Part shown: one piece after another, positions 49,901 through 61,220 of the stretch
Layout: every line of letters begins with the position of its first letter
Position numbering within the stretch: the stretch's first letter is position 1
Origin: Bryopsis sp. KO-2023
Lineage: Eukaryota; Chlorophyta; Ulvophyceae; Bryopsidales; Bryopsidaceae
Assembly: GCA_030272585.1 (NCBI GenBank)
Contig: BSYQ01000001.1
Span: forward strand, 9,501,001 to 9,565,000
Reading direction: 5' to 3'
DNA: 64,000 nt
Position numbers and translations under genes: made by a program
The notes under the pieces: model-generated
What the model was told of the DNA's origin: nothing
The model's input: the letters and a program-made list of their open reading frames with translations, nothing else
The model's database searches: none

Positions 49901-52900
49901 CCCCCTGAAAAAACAAGTTACCCCATTGCATCGATCTGGGCCTCCGATTACTTGCGGGCAAGAAAACGTGTTGCATTCCTGCTCTGTTTTGGGTCGCTTG
50001 TCCATGCAATTGCCATTCAGAACACGATTCCCCTCAAGATCCACGCAAACCACTTCCCTTTTCTGCAATCCCCCACCACACAGTGATGTACAAGGGGTCC
50101 ATGGAGAAATCTGAAGCAACAGGTGGTCAGGTTCATATTAGTCAGTCATAGATGCTGCAAGAAATTTAGTTGAAAGAGATCAGTGAAGTGATGGATGGGT
50201 TCCAAGCTTGCCGCACCAACAGACCTTCCAGTGATGCATTGGACATGGGCCAGTGTTGCATGGTCGAGAAAGGATTGCATGGGAGAGATCACAAAGATCG
50301 CCATCCTCTGCTTCAGTGGTATTGGGAGAAAGGCAAGATGTTGATCTCGACGAAATTCCTCCGTTGCACTGAGAGTTGCATCTTGACCAAGGACCTGAAC
50401 ACACAATTGCTTGTGGGAAGGATCTATTCATCAAGGGCAATTGCCAACAGTGGCTAGGTGTGAGCTTCGATCAATAGATGCACTGGATTCCCACCTAGGC
50501 TGACATTGAACTGGTTACAATCTTCTTTCCCACAGGGTTCCACCTTGGGGAGCACCAGACCCTTTCGACAGTTGATCAAGTCCGTCTGCACCGTCAAATT
50601 TCTGTCGACGCACAAGATGGACCTTTCTCTGAATCCCATTTCACACATGTTCGAGCACGGTCCCCAAGGTCCGACCAACAATGTGTAGTTCCCTTGAGGG
50701 ATGATCAGCAAGCCTGAGATATGGACAGAACATTCGTCAATGGATTGCTAGATATCCTTGCCAGAGCCGGACAAAAAAGAGGAACACTGCCTTTGTTCCT
50801 TTGTTCGATGTTCATCAGTCCCTCTTTTGCACCTTTCTGTTCTGACCCATTGATTTTGCCTCCAGGATCGAAACTGTTTTCTGAGGCTTCGACAAGACGA
50901 TTGCGTTTGGGGTCGAGTGCTGTTTCCACTTGGGGTTCCTTGACTGAGGGGGTTTTAGGGATGGTGGGGCGTGAAGACGTGTTTGCCGCGGAAGTGTCCC
51001 CATCCATCGTCTCCGAGATCAAGCCGCCATTATCAACAGCACTGAAAGAACCACCCTCTCCAGGAGTTTTGGCTCTTTCCGTTTTATTGTGTTGGGCAAG
51101 TCGCTGGTCAGGGTTGGCAGCTGTTGCTATTACATTGTGTGTTGAATTACCTGTAGCACATACCTTGGACTCACCGCACACCCTCACGCTAGGTTTATGC
51201 GATTTCTAGGAAAGGAAGCATCAGCCCTGCATCAATACCTATTGCATCATCTGCCTGTGGAGGTGGAAACGTGGGGGCAACTTGACGCACCGAACTCTGC
51301 GTGGAGGCAGGTAACAGAGTGCCTTGCAGAGCGGGGGAGAATGCGGTGTTGCCCGGAACCAATCCTGAACCAAGGTTTTGAGGAGTTCGAATCTGTGATG
51401 TTGTTGAGACAGAAACAGAACTGTCCGCACTGTTACGCCGATTTCGATTCGTCGCAAGGAAAAGGGACGGAGGACCGAGCGTTCCAATCGTCTGTGCAGC
51501 TGGTTGTGAGGCCACAGTCTGATTGAGAAACGCTGGCGTTGGGTTACAGACGCGCACAGGTCGCTTGCATTTGGGCCGGCAACTTCCATAATGTATCGCA
51601 CGAAACCGGGTTTCATCGACGACGAACCCGTTGCAGTTGTACAGTGGAGGAAACACCTGAAGGATGAAGGCTGTTGGGAAATCAATGCATCTGAGTCACT
51701 TTGTCCAGCGGCATGAGTTTGATGGCGTACCTGTGCGAGCCTCAAACAGTTCAAGGGGTCCACTGAGAGATGGCGGTACTCTTCACTTCCGAAGTGAAAG
51801 ATTCGCTCGCATCCTCGATCAAACAGCGAACATTGCCATTCCCCAGGTCTCACCTGGCCCAGGCATGAGGTCTGATGCAGGCCATATGCTGCTTCCAGAG
51901 CCGACCTGAAACCCCTACGATAATGGAATGCACTTGTAAATACAGAAGGAAATCCAGAAAAAGAGAAGCCAGAGTTCTTCAACGAATCTCTATCAGATTG
52001 CAACATACGTGTTGATGCCAGGAAGCTTGATACCGGAGCAGTGTATGCCTCTGGATCTGCATGTGGGCCAGCATCGATTCAAAACAATAGAATCAAATGT
52101 TTGCGCAGCCACTGCGTTCGTTCCACAGATCACGTGGTTTGCATCCACCTGAAAACTGCCAAGTTTCAGATTTCTAGCGTGCCCACGTTTGATGCACAGA
52201 ACGGTCGATTGTGCCAGTACCTCTGTAGAGTTTCGACAACTGCCTTTTGAGAGCCCGTCTAGAATTCCAGCATAAAAGCTGTCGTCGAGATCCACCACTT
52301 GGGGACAGTCTCCTCCGAGAACGATACATCTTAACCCAAGAGGCGATAGTCCCTGTGGGCACCTTCTGTAGCTAGTCCACAGTCGCACGAATTCTTCAGT
52401 TCCCGAAGGTGGTCCCTGGTTGAGGACGACACCCATTTGGGGGGTCGGAGCCACAGGGGTGTTTGGGGAGCTGGCGGGATCTGCTGAGTTCGAAATGAAG
52501 CGGTTTCCTCCTTCGTTTTGGTCCACTAGGGGCGCGCTTCCAGCAGCCTCCGCAGCCACAGCAGGAACAGATGGAGCTGAAATGTCTGGTGTAGTCGAAA
52601 TGTTGTTTTGCGGAAGTGTTACTGTTGAGTGTGCCACGCTTTCAACAGCGTTCAAGCTGACATTGGGAGCAGGTGGCCGTGGAACGACTGGTATGGTCGA
52701 ATTGATTCTTTGCAGACTTGTTGATGTCGAGTTCTCCACGCTTTCAACAGCCTTCACACTCATGGCGTGAGCAACATCTGGTATGGTCGAATTGATTCTT
52801 TGCAGACTTGTTGATGTCGAGTTCTCCACGCTTTCGACAGCCTCCACAGCGGGAGCAGGCGGAACTAATTCGTCCATGGGCGAATTGTTTCCTTGCAAGT

Positions 52901-53865
52901 TTGTCAAGGTCGAATTCTCCACGGTTTCAACAGCCTTCACACCCATTCCAGGATCAGACGGAACTGAAACGTCTGGCATGGTCGAATTGTTGCTTTGCAG
53001 AGTTGTTGATGTCGAGTTCTCCACGCTCGCAACATCCTCCAAAGCGGTAAAAGAGGCAGGCAAAACCTTTCCATTTTCTCTCGTCCCGTTGTTGCTTTGT
53101 AGAAGTGATGTAGTAAAGTTCCCCTCGCATCTCACGACCTCCGTAGCAACAACGGGGGCGAGCGCATCATCTGCCGTGGTTGAATCGTTGCTATGTAGAC
53201 TTGCTGTGGTCACGTTTCCAGTGGTCCTATCAGCCCCAACACCGACAATGGTAGCAGGCAAAACTGCATCGTGTTCCCTCGTCGAATTGCTGCTTTGTGG
53301 AGCTTCTGCGGTCGAATTGGATGCGTCCGAAATGGTTCTGTTACTTGCAACCGAGGCCAACTGTCGGGCATCGAATCGTTGCTCGATGCTCGCTTGATCC
53401 AGGCCTCTTGGCGCGCAAAAGAGCCGGCATCGACCCTCTTTTAGCCTGCGATTCACCCACGGTCGTTCAACCGACCTGGCAGGGAAGACCGGACCACGCA
53501 CCATGGGGCTACCTACTTTATGTAGTCGTCCTCATCCAGCAGCGCTCCGTCACAATCCCACAAGCACGAGTGGTCACATATTTGCTTCTCGCACTGCTCC
53601 CTCTGGGCTGCTCCTTGGATCGCCGCCGTTTCCACGGAAATGGACACATTCGTGTTTGCTTCGAGACTGCAACAAAATCTCAACACATTGAGGTGGCGTG
53701 GAAGAAATGGATGTTGGGAGTCGTGAGGTGACAACAGTGTGCTTGCCACCTTTCACACGTGCAGCGAAGGAGTGGTCTGGTTTCCAAAGACCCTGCGAGA
53801 GCCTGGGCAATGGTCAAGGTAAAAATTGTGATCCATTCCCACATCACATCACCAATCACGACCAC
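46946..53865 (-). CDS. Large type I membrane protein with Ser/Thr-Asn repeat stalk, three TSP1 repeats and EGF-like Cys modules
   Basis: Probable surface or adhesion receptor. Sixteen exons: 53750-53865, 53517-53666, 52009-53475, 51731-51914, 51239-51656, 50788-51150, 50495-50713, 50225-50409, 49808-50110, 49457-49675, 49092-49266, 48639-49021, 47898-48381, 47479-47732, 47297-47384, 46946-47214; 1758 residues, phase kept. Seen: signal peptide (WITIFTLTIAQALAG); a repeat stalk at about 110-340 rich in Asn-Ser-Thr sequons; Cys-rich modules at about 440-700; TSP1 repeats at about 900-1110, one per exon (VGPWGPCSNMC, CSGPWSRCNSQC, ISPWTPCTSLCGGG); an EGF-like module; DACGVCNG and DECG-ICDGDNSSC repeats; CGNSFCEFGESESCPADC; and LCLPSGCECFAGYSGDHCG. 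One membrane span lies at about 1557-1583 (FLLILLACIGISLAAICC), then a 175-residue Ser-rich tail. Weak points: a 41-bp second intron and an acceptor choice at 51905 or 51914. No enzyme domain is seen. Confidence 0.85.
52688..52835 (-). repeat. Coding minisatellite, 90-bp period, in the TSP1 protein stalk
   Basis: A 58-bp block at 52688-52745 recurs unchanged at 52778-52835. It encodes the stalk unit around VENSTSTSLQRINST. More diverged units continue to about 53330. The period is a multiple of three, so copies add or remove whole units without breaking the frame. Confidence 0.85.
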
Positions 53866-55013
53866 ACGAGAAACCGACGGTTATATGGCCACACTGGTGA
53901 TGGTCACCGAATCCAGAACAAGGCTTTGCGAGGAGAGTAAGACTGGAGAACATCACGACTCTCAACTGTTTGTTTGTTCCAACTGGAGGAAAGGCGCACA
54001 TCCGCCACAGAGGATTTTCTCAGACACTTTGGTAGTCGAGCACCGCGAAGGAGGGGAGAATTGTCCAAGACCCATTACATGACATATGTTTTCAAAAAAA
54101 AACTGTGTTTCAATTTGCAGCAGCAGCAGCCATGCAGCTCCAATATTCAGCAAACACTCTGGCCTGGCACTGCAAAGGTGACCCAGAACAAACTCTGTGG
54201 TCCCACCAAAGAAACAGCACATTGCCCCATGAAGCCGACAGACAAACTCTCCATATAAAACCTTGGAACACTCCCAAGGTATGCTGCCCCGTGATATTTC
54301 TCTCTCCATACATTTCCATCCCCAGATCTCAATAACGTTTTTAGCATAAGAGCATATCAATCCATCAAGGGGGTCTGGAAGAAAAAAGAAGGTCGACTCA
54401 CAACCTCCTGATTTTCCCTTTCTTTTCTTTTGTAACACAAAGGCTCTTACATTGTTGTGGACTTTTCCCATGGACACATTCCTTCACTCAGTGGAACAAA
54501 TTGCAGACCATGCTCCCCATAAAGTAAAACCTGGCATTTTTACCCCAGATAAGTTCATATCATATGCATATGTCCGTCCCCCTGGACCCCCCAGGCTACA
54601 TCTCTCTCTTTCTTTTTTTCTTTGCTTGAATACCGTGGACTAAACACATCAACCCCCCCTCCCCAGAATAAAAAAACGAGAAAAACCTCAAAAGAAGACC
54701 CACAGAAACGAAGTTACTCTTTTCCACATGACAGCGGATTTTTCCAATCCTTGTCTGTTCCCTTGTTCTTTTTTTTTTTCCTTTTCTTTTGCTTTCAAGT
54801 GCCATGTATTTTTTCTTTTTTCCTCCAAGTTCTGTTTGCACATAATTGTTTTGCCAAAATACAGACCCAACGGTCCACCCCCTCCTACTCTCCCATAGGA
54901 AAAAACCCCGACTCCCCAAAACCTTCGCTTCTTACCCAGCAATACCTCTTTTCCTTTTTCCACACCCCCCACACCCTTTTTCTTTCTTCTGGCAAAGCAT
55001 AGTTAGAAACAGC
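53866..55013. other. Intergenic: TSP1 protein 5' flank and calmodulin 3' flank
   Basis: About 1.15 kb between two minus-strand genes. Frames here are short and lack family matches. It contains pyrimidine-rich stretches near 54400-54430 and 54600-54970. Unlike the divergent gaps it is not CpG-rich. Confidence 0.5.
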
Positions 55014-55940
<927 letters not shown>

Positions 55941-56399
55941 TTTGCCGCGAAACGCACTTCTTTCCGGAGGACGAAACTGGGATGGTCTTGGAGAGGGAAC
56001 AGAGAGCTGGGTTCCAAAATACCCGCAGCGAAAAAACAGCAAGGTGCAGCTCAAACCCAGGAATGATTGGCGGGTTTGGGAGGTGTCTTGAGTTAGTGCC
56101 AACCGGTTGGAAAATTTGTCGACATTAAGGCGTAAATTGAGCGCCGATCCATCAAAAGAAAAAAAAAGAGAGAAAGGGGAAAATGACCGGCTTCTTCGGA
56201 ACTTCCCTAATCTGCTTTCCTGTCTCCGTTTTCCTTTTCGAGGGTGTAAAATCTTCCTTTCGACAGCAACCTGTCTGGGCCGAATTTCCTTGTTCCAATT
56301 TCTTGCCCAGTTTTTGGTACCGCTCGTTGATCTCTTTGATCCTGTACGTAGTCCATCCTCCCTCATCGTTTTCTTGGTGTTCCACCGCTCGACACCACA
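55941..56399. promoter_or_regulatory. Calmodulin upstream region, cut short by the retroelement
   Basis: A 459-bp stretch from the calmodulin start to the left end of the DIRS-order element. It must hold the calmodulin leader and at least part of its promoter. Before insertion it was probably continuous with 61288-61360, making a short divergent promoter with the OB-fold gene. Confidence 0.5.
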
Positions 56400-56602
56400 T
56401 GTTCAATTGTTGCAAAACAAGTAGTTTATGCATAGGTGGGACGGAAGGGAGGAGGTGGGAAATTCAGTGAGATCTGTTCTTTAGTTGAAAGTCGAGAAAG
56501 GGGGTCAGAAAACGATTAGTGATTGCAGTGAAGCCGCTTGGGGCACTACAGTAACACACCATAAATGTGAACATGAATACTCTTCGGGCACCTCTTGTTT
56601 TT
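56400..56602. repeat. Retroelement repeat A1
   Basis: A 203-bp left end, beginning TGTTCAATTGTTGC and ending in a short T-run. It matches A2 (60911-61113) along its whole length. Confidence 0.92.
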
Positions 56603-56657
56603 TTGAACAAGTTCCGCTTTCGAAGCGGCGAGAAGGCACGCATCGTCGACACTCTGG

Positions 56658-57485
56658 ATGGACGACACCACAGCTGCTGCGTTAGCACAGTTACTTCCAG
56701 CGCTGCAACAGCTTGTCGCCAACCAAGCCCAACCAGGGGCTTCCAGTGCAGCCGTCGACGAAGGGCCGTCGGCAGACGCCGCCGACCCGGCCGAACGCGA
56801 GTTCGACCAAATTCTAAACCGAGTGTGGGGAAACCGTGTGGCGACGCTTTCAGAAGCCGTCATCAGTAACGCGGAGGAGGTTCCTAAGTCTCCCAAGAAC
56901 CCGTGTCCTCGCCCATCCGAGCAGACCAGGTTCGGCACGTGGTTTGATACGGCAGACTCAAAGCTTGGCCAGCTTATCAACGCCAAGCTAGGTGCCAAGG
57001 CAGGTGCTATCGAGTTTGGTTCCTGGGCTCCTGTTTTTTCTTATCTCATTGATATCACGGCGGGACTGAGCGCTATCGCCCACCGCCAAGGAGGTGTGAC
57101 GAAAGATTTGTTGGTTCCGTATATTGGAGCTTTGGGACGCGTTCTGGAGCTCGCGTCGAGTTTATTGGAAGTGCATAAGTTGCAGGCACAGTACGCCTCG
57201 TCTGAATTTGCTGTTATTCATAAGCTTGCCAGAGAAAAGATTCGTGGTCAAGGAGCCGAGGACAGTTTTTCGTCTACACTTATCGCGGAGGTGGTCCAAA
57301 ACGTCACGGACAAATCAGTGATCGCTTTGACAAAGACTGCAGCTCAGCAGTTTGCGACGAGTGCCAAGGCCGACTCGACAGGCCCACACCACGGCGCAAA
57401 GACGAAACCGAAGTTTAAGAAAGGATCCAAGCCCGGTACTGCACCCACGCAGCCTGTTCCACGGCCTCCCTCCCAGGACGCTTAA
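56658..57485 (+). CDS. Retroelement gag-like frame
   Basis: A 275-residue frame at the 5' side of the DIRS-order element. It has an acidic Ala-rich N-terminus, a helical middle and a basic Lys/Pro-rich tail. Position and composition fit the gag-like first frame of the order. No zinc knuckle is seen. Confidence 0.7.
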   Translation: MDDTTAAALAQLLPALQQLVANQAQPGASSAAVDEGPSADAADPAEREFDQILNRVWGNRVATLSEAVISNAEEVPKSPKNPCPRPSEQTRFGTWFDTADSKLGQLINAKLGAKAGAIEFGSWAPVFSYLIDITAGLSAIAHRQGGVTKDLLVPYIGALGRVLELASSLLEVHKLQAQYASSEFAVIHKLAREKIRGQGAEDSFSSTLIAEVVQNVTDKSVIALTKTAAQQFATSAKADSTGPHHGAKTKPKFKKGSKPGTAPTQPVPRPPSQDA

Positions 57486-57499
57486 CCCCATTTCGGTTT

Positions 57500-59491
57500 A
57501 TGTTTCTGTGGGAACGACTGCGCGCCAGTGCAGCGTTTTGGAAACAAATTGGCACCAGTAGCCAGGTGCAAAAGTGGATAGAAGAAGGATATCGATTTGA
57601 GTGGCGCAAGAAAGCACCACCCCCATTTCACACTCGTGTATATTCGGTAAAGGAAGCGGATTTTTCAGCGTGGGAAGACTTACGCGAGGAGTACTTACGG
57701 ATAGGAGCGTTTGAACGCATTCGACCGGAGGATAGCGTCCATTTTTCGTCGGCTTTTTTGATTCCAAAAAAGACAGGAGGGTGTCGCTTGGTGCTCGACT
57801 TGAGAAAGTTTAACACCTTTGTGACCGTGCCCAAAGTACGCCTCGAGAGTCTTCAGCAATGCCGCCGGAGTCTCGTAAAGCACGGGTTCTTCGTCAGCTG
57901 CGACTTGAGCCATGCGTACTACCACCTGGGGATTCATCCGCGCCATCGCCGATTCGTGTGCTTCAAGATCCAGCTCCCCGACGGAACCATCGAATGCTTC
58001 AGGTTCCTGGCTCTCCCAATGGGTTACAAAGGCGCTCCGCGGGCCTTCACGAAGTTGACTCAGCAGTTGTTCCGGTTTCTACGCCAGCCCGACAGGACAG
58101 CACGTCAGAAGTTGCACCCCCTCCTTCACAAGTGGCGCCAGAAGACTCTCTGGATGATCGCCCTAATTTATCTGGACGATTTTCTTTTCCAGTTTCACTC
58201 CCTTCAGGACGCCAGACTGGGATCCAGATTACTGCGCAACATTTTTCGACTGATGGGACTGCTGGCGCACCCCACCAAGTCCGACTGGGCACCCAGTCAG
58301 CTGAGGGAACACCTGGGGCTGACCATCGACTCGGACACGAACACTCTTTCCTTACCGCCGTCCAAGATCTCCAAATTGCGAGCAGTAGCCTCCGAGATTC
58401 TGCAGCGATGCTCCAGGTCCAGCAGGTGGATCTCAAAGCGGCGTATGGCGAGCTTTTGCGGACTGGTCGAGAGCACGAGCATCGTCGTCCCCGAAGCCCG
58501 CATGCACATCGCGAAGTGTTACGATTGCATGACTCAGACACCAGGCTGGAATGGCAGGATCAAAATCAGTCATGGCGCACTCAAGGACGTGCGTTACTTC
58601 ATTGCGCTGTGCAAACGAATGACGTCAGTTCCTATCAATTTACCGACACAGCAGTTACTGCTGCAGACAGATGCCTCGCCGACGGGATGGGGAGCGGTTT
58701 TGCGCAGGGATATGAACCCTTCAACCAAGGTGATTCCAGTGCAGGGTTTTTGGACTCAGACGGAACGCGCTTTCCATATCAACAGGAAGGAGATGCGCGC
58801 AGTCCGTTTTGCTTTACAGGCGTTCCAACCGCTCCTGACCCCCGACGCTCAACTGCGCATTCACATCGACAACAGGGTTCTGATCGACATCATTCGCAAG
58901 GCCTCCTCCAGATCAGTGGATCTCAGGGAGGAGTTTGCCCAGTTGTTGGCACAGACCCTCAGGATGCACATATGGCTGAAGCCGATCTACATCCCATCGA
59001 GGATCAATCTACTGGCGGACGCGTTGTCTCGCCAATGCGACAAAGGCGATTGGCGACTATGCCCAACGATTTTTCGACAGCTTCAGGAGAAATGGGGACC
59101 ACTGCAGGTGGATCGATTTGCCGACAAGGACAACACCTTTCTCCCACTGTACAACACTCGGGATCACGACCCCCACTCGATGGGGACGGATGCGTTGCAG
59201 CAAGATTGGCGGCTTTGGAGAAATTATGCGCATCCGCCCTGGGGGCTGATCCTCCCCGTGCTGGACCTCTTGTTACACCAACGCCCATTTTGTGTGATCA
59301 TTCTCCCAGTGTGGACAGCAGCGCCTTGGTATGCGCACATGATTCGAATCTCAGCCAGGAGATGGCTGTTACCCAACATCCCGAACCTCTTCCGCAAGGG
59401 CCCTCGAGTTCCCAGCGAGGTGATGCAGATGATCAAGTGGCGCTCCATGGCGCTACTCCTCACACCCAGCAGCATTCTTCGTCGCGGATAA
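57500..59491 (+). CDS. Retroelement reverse transcriptase / RNase H frame
   Basis: A 663-residue frame, open as read, 14 bp after the gag-like frame. A reverse transcriptase domain (palm motif YLDDF) is followed by an RNase H-like region and a C-terminal segment typical of DIRS-order elements. It overlaps the recombinase frame. Confidence 0.88.
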   Translation: MFLWERLRASAAFWKQIGTSSQVQKWIEEGYRFEWRKKAPPPFHTRVYSVKEADFSAWEDLREEYLRIGAFERIRPEDSVHFSSAFLIPKKTGGCRLVLDLRKFNTFVTVPKVRLESLQQCRRSLVKHGFFVSCDLSHAYYHLGIHPRHRRFVCFKIQLPDGTIECFRFLALPMGYKGAPRAFTKLTQQLFRFLRQPDRTARQKLHPLLHKWRQKTLWMIALIYLDDFLFQFHSLQDARLGSRLLRNIFRLMGLLAHPTKSDWAPSQLREHLGLTIDSDTNTLSLPPSKISKLRAVASEILQRCSRSSRWISKRRMASFCGLVESTSIVVPEARMHIAKCYDCMTQTPGWNGRIKISHGALKDVRYFIALCKRMTSVPINLPTQQLLLQTDASPTGWGAVLRRDMNPSTKVIPVQGFWTQTERAFHINRKEMRAVRFALQAFQPLLTPDAQLRIHIDNRVLIDIIRKASSRSVDLREEFAQLLAQTLRMHIWLKPIYIPSRINLLADALSRQCDKGDWRLCPTIFRQLQEKWGPLQVDRFADKDNTFLPLYNTRDHDPHSMGTDALQQDWRLWRNYAHPPWGLILPVLDLLLHQRPFCVIILPVWTAAPWYAHMIRISARRWLLPNIPNLFRKGPRVPSEVMQMIKWRSMALLLTPSSILRRG

Positions 59492-60636
59492 ATGTGGAAT
59501 TGCAGTTCGATGCCTTTTGGTCCGCGCTTTTCGAGGGCACCGACACGCCCCCTTGGTTGGCTTTTGTGACAGGCCCGTTATTGCACGGTGTGGACAACCT
59601 TTTGGAGCATCTACGGAGTACATGGTTGGCCTGGGTTCAAAGTTCAAGGGATGCAATGCGGATTCGGATTCGGAAGTATTTTGTTTTTTGTGCCAGCTAC
59701 AAGGAGCTGCCTTTTCCTTCGCGGCCAGCAAAGCTCTATGCCTATATCAAATGGCTGCAGAAGGAAGGCGACATTTCGTACAAAACTGCCCCCCAGTATG
59801 TTGCTGCCCTTTCCTCTGTTCAACGGTGGTTAGGGCACGAAAAGTATTCGGTTTTTGATGGGCAGAGCAAGTTATTGCTGGCGGCGTGGAGGAACCTTCA
59901 GGTGGACACCGATTCGGTGGACGAGGTCACTATTTTCACGACCTCGCTCCTTTTTCAGGTGGTTGACCTGGGTATTCGTACAGCCGACACGGCTTTGCTT
60001 CGCTCGGCCACAGCGGTGGTGGTGGCGTACATATTTTTTGGTCGCAGCTCCTCTCACACATGGGTGAGGGGCAATGATCTTTTGGTGGATTTACAAGGGA
60101 CATCTATCAGTTTTCGGGAACGGGAATTCAAGGCAAAGCGCAGACGCTCCGGGGTGTATCGTCTGCGCACTTTCAAAATATCTACTTGCCCCAGTGTGGG
60201 CAACCTTGTGCGAAGGTTTTTGGCTACCAAACGTCAATGTTACGAGACAGCATCTGAGTTCGAGACCCAGCTGCTTTTTCGACTACCAGGCGAGGCTGCT
60301 ACACTCACTCGAGCCACCTTCGCCGCGTGGTTTCACAGTGTTTTGGCCGAGTTATCTCTTCCTCCGACACTTTCCCAGCTGACGCCACACTCTTTACGCC
60401 GCGGGTCGGTGACCGAGGCGTTCGCAATTGGTGTGGTGACCGAAAAACTCTGTCATTGGGGCGGCTGGTCCGGTTCCTCAAACACAATCTGGAAGTATAT
60501 TGATCGTTCCTTTTTACCCTCAGCTGAGGGCCTGTTATTGTTTCAGTGGATGTTGGGCACCCAGACCCAGGGTCTGGTGTCCATTTCAGACCTCGTTCTT
60601 GGGCTTCCTCCTGCCACCAGGCAGAAGTTGGAATAG
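57859..60636 (+). CDS. Retroelement tyrosine recombinase frame
   Basis: An open frame of 925 codons in a different phase from the reverse transcriptase. Only its part after about 59480 is recognisable: a tyrosine recombinase domain with an HSLRRG block and a C-terminal active-site region. The first 1.6 kb overlap the reverse transcriptase frame, and whether they are translated is unknown. Overlapping frames are usual in this order. Confidence 0.8.
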   Translation: MPPESRKARVLRQLRLEPCVLPPGDSSAPSPIRVLQDPAPRRNHRMLQVPGSPNGLQRRSAGLHEVDSAVVPVSTPARQDSTSEVAPPPSQVAPEDSLDDRPNLSGRFSFPVSLPSGRQTGIQITAQHFSTDGTAGAPHQVRLGTQSAEGTPGADHRLGHEHSFLTAVQDLQIASSSLRDSAAMLQVQQVDLKAAYGELLRTGREHEHRRPRSPHAHREVLRLHDSDTRLEWQDQNQSWRTQGRALLHCAVQTNDVSSYQFTDTAVTAADRCLADGMGSGFAQGYEPFNQGDSSAGFLDSDGTRFPYQQEGDARSPFCFTGVPTAPDPRRSTAHSHRQQGSDRHHSQGLLQISGSQGGVCPVVGTDPQDAHMAEADLHPIEDQSTGGRVVSPMRQRRLATMPNDFSTASGEMGTTAGGSICRQGQHLSPTVQHSGSRPPLDGDGCVAARLAALEKLCASALGADPPRAGPLVTPTPILCDHSPSVDSSALVCAHDSNLSQEMAVTQHPEPLPQGPSSSQRGDADDQVALHGATPHTQQHSSSRINVELQFDAFWSALFEGTDTPPWLAFVTGPLLHGVDNLLEHLRSTWLAWVQSSRDAMRIRIRKYFVFCASYKELPFPSRPAKLYAYIKWLQKEGDISYKTAPQYVAALSSVQRWLGHEKYSVFDGQSKLLLAAWRNLQVDTDSVDEVTIFTTSLLFQVVDLGIRTADTALLRSATAVVVAYIFFGRSSSHTWVRGNDLLVDLQGTSISFREREFKAKRRRSGVYRLRTFKISTCPSVGNLVRRFLATKRQCYETASEFETQLLFRLPGEAATLTRATFAAWFHSVLAELSLPPTLSQLTPHSLRRGSVTEAFAIGVVTEKLCHWGGWSGSSNTIWKYIDRSFLPSAEGLLLFQWMLGTQTQGLVSISDLVLGLPPATRQKLE

Positions 60637-60843
60637 CCAGTTTGGGTTTTTTCTTGTGTGTTGCCTTTTCGGTGAAACAACCGGGTTTTTTAGTGGAACA
60701 GCTTTGGGATTGGTTTTTTGATCGTTTTTCCCAACCGTTTGCACCTTCTTTCTTTTTGCAGTTTGGGATTTTTTCCAGTGACAGTTGTTTATTTTTTTTT
60801 CGGCCCCCAAAAAAGGGTAAAATTAGCAGGGTTATACAGTAGG

Positions 60844-60910
60844 GCAATTTCTTGATTATTCTGGTTCTCGTTTCTGTTGAGTTGTGCAGTACCACCGACC
60901 TCTGCATAAA
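60844..60910. repeat. Retroelement repeat B1
   Basis: A 67-bp repeat directly before A2, from GCAATTTCTTGATT to CTCTGCATAAA. It matches B2 (61221-61287). Confidence 0.9.
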
Positions 60911-61113
60911 TGTTCAATTGTTGCAAAACAAGTAGTTTATGCATAGGTGGGACGGAAGGGAGGAGGTGGGAAATTCAGTGAGATCTGTTCTTTAGTTGAA
61001 AGTCGAGAAAGGGGGTCAGAAAACGATTAGTGATTGCAGTGAAGCCGCTTGGGGCACTACAGTAACACACCATAAATGTGAACATGAATACTCTTCGGGC
61101 ACCTCTTGTTTTT
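60911..61113. repeat. Retroelement repeat A2
   Basis: A 203-bp internal copy of the left end (A1), following B1 without a gap. Confidence 0.92.
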
Positions 61114-61220
61114 CCCAGAGCCCACCCGCCCTTAGATTTATTTTTGGACCATGGGGTCATGGTTGTGGATATACTGGTTTGAGTGCTTTATGTCCATTGA
61201 TGAAACAAAAGCGTGTAAGA

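Noticed and set aside
51160-51210. Cys-containing stretch VRVCGESKVC in the TSP1 gene
   Set aside because: Joining it needs a phase that neighbouring exons do not supply; the acceptor at 51151-51152 restores phase and leaves it in the intron.
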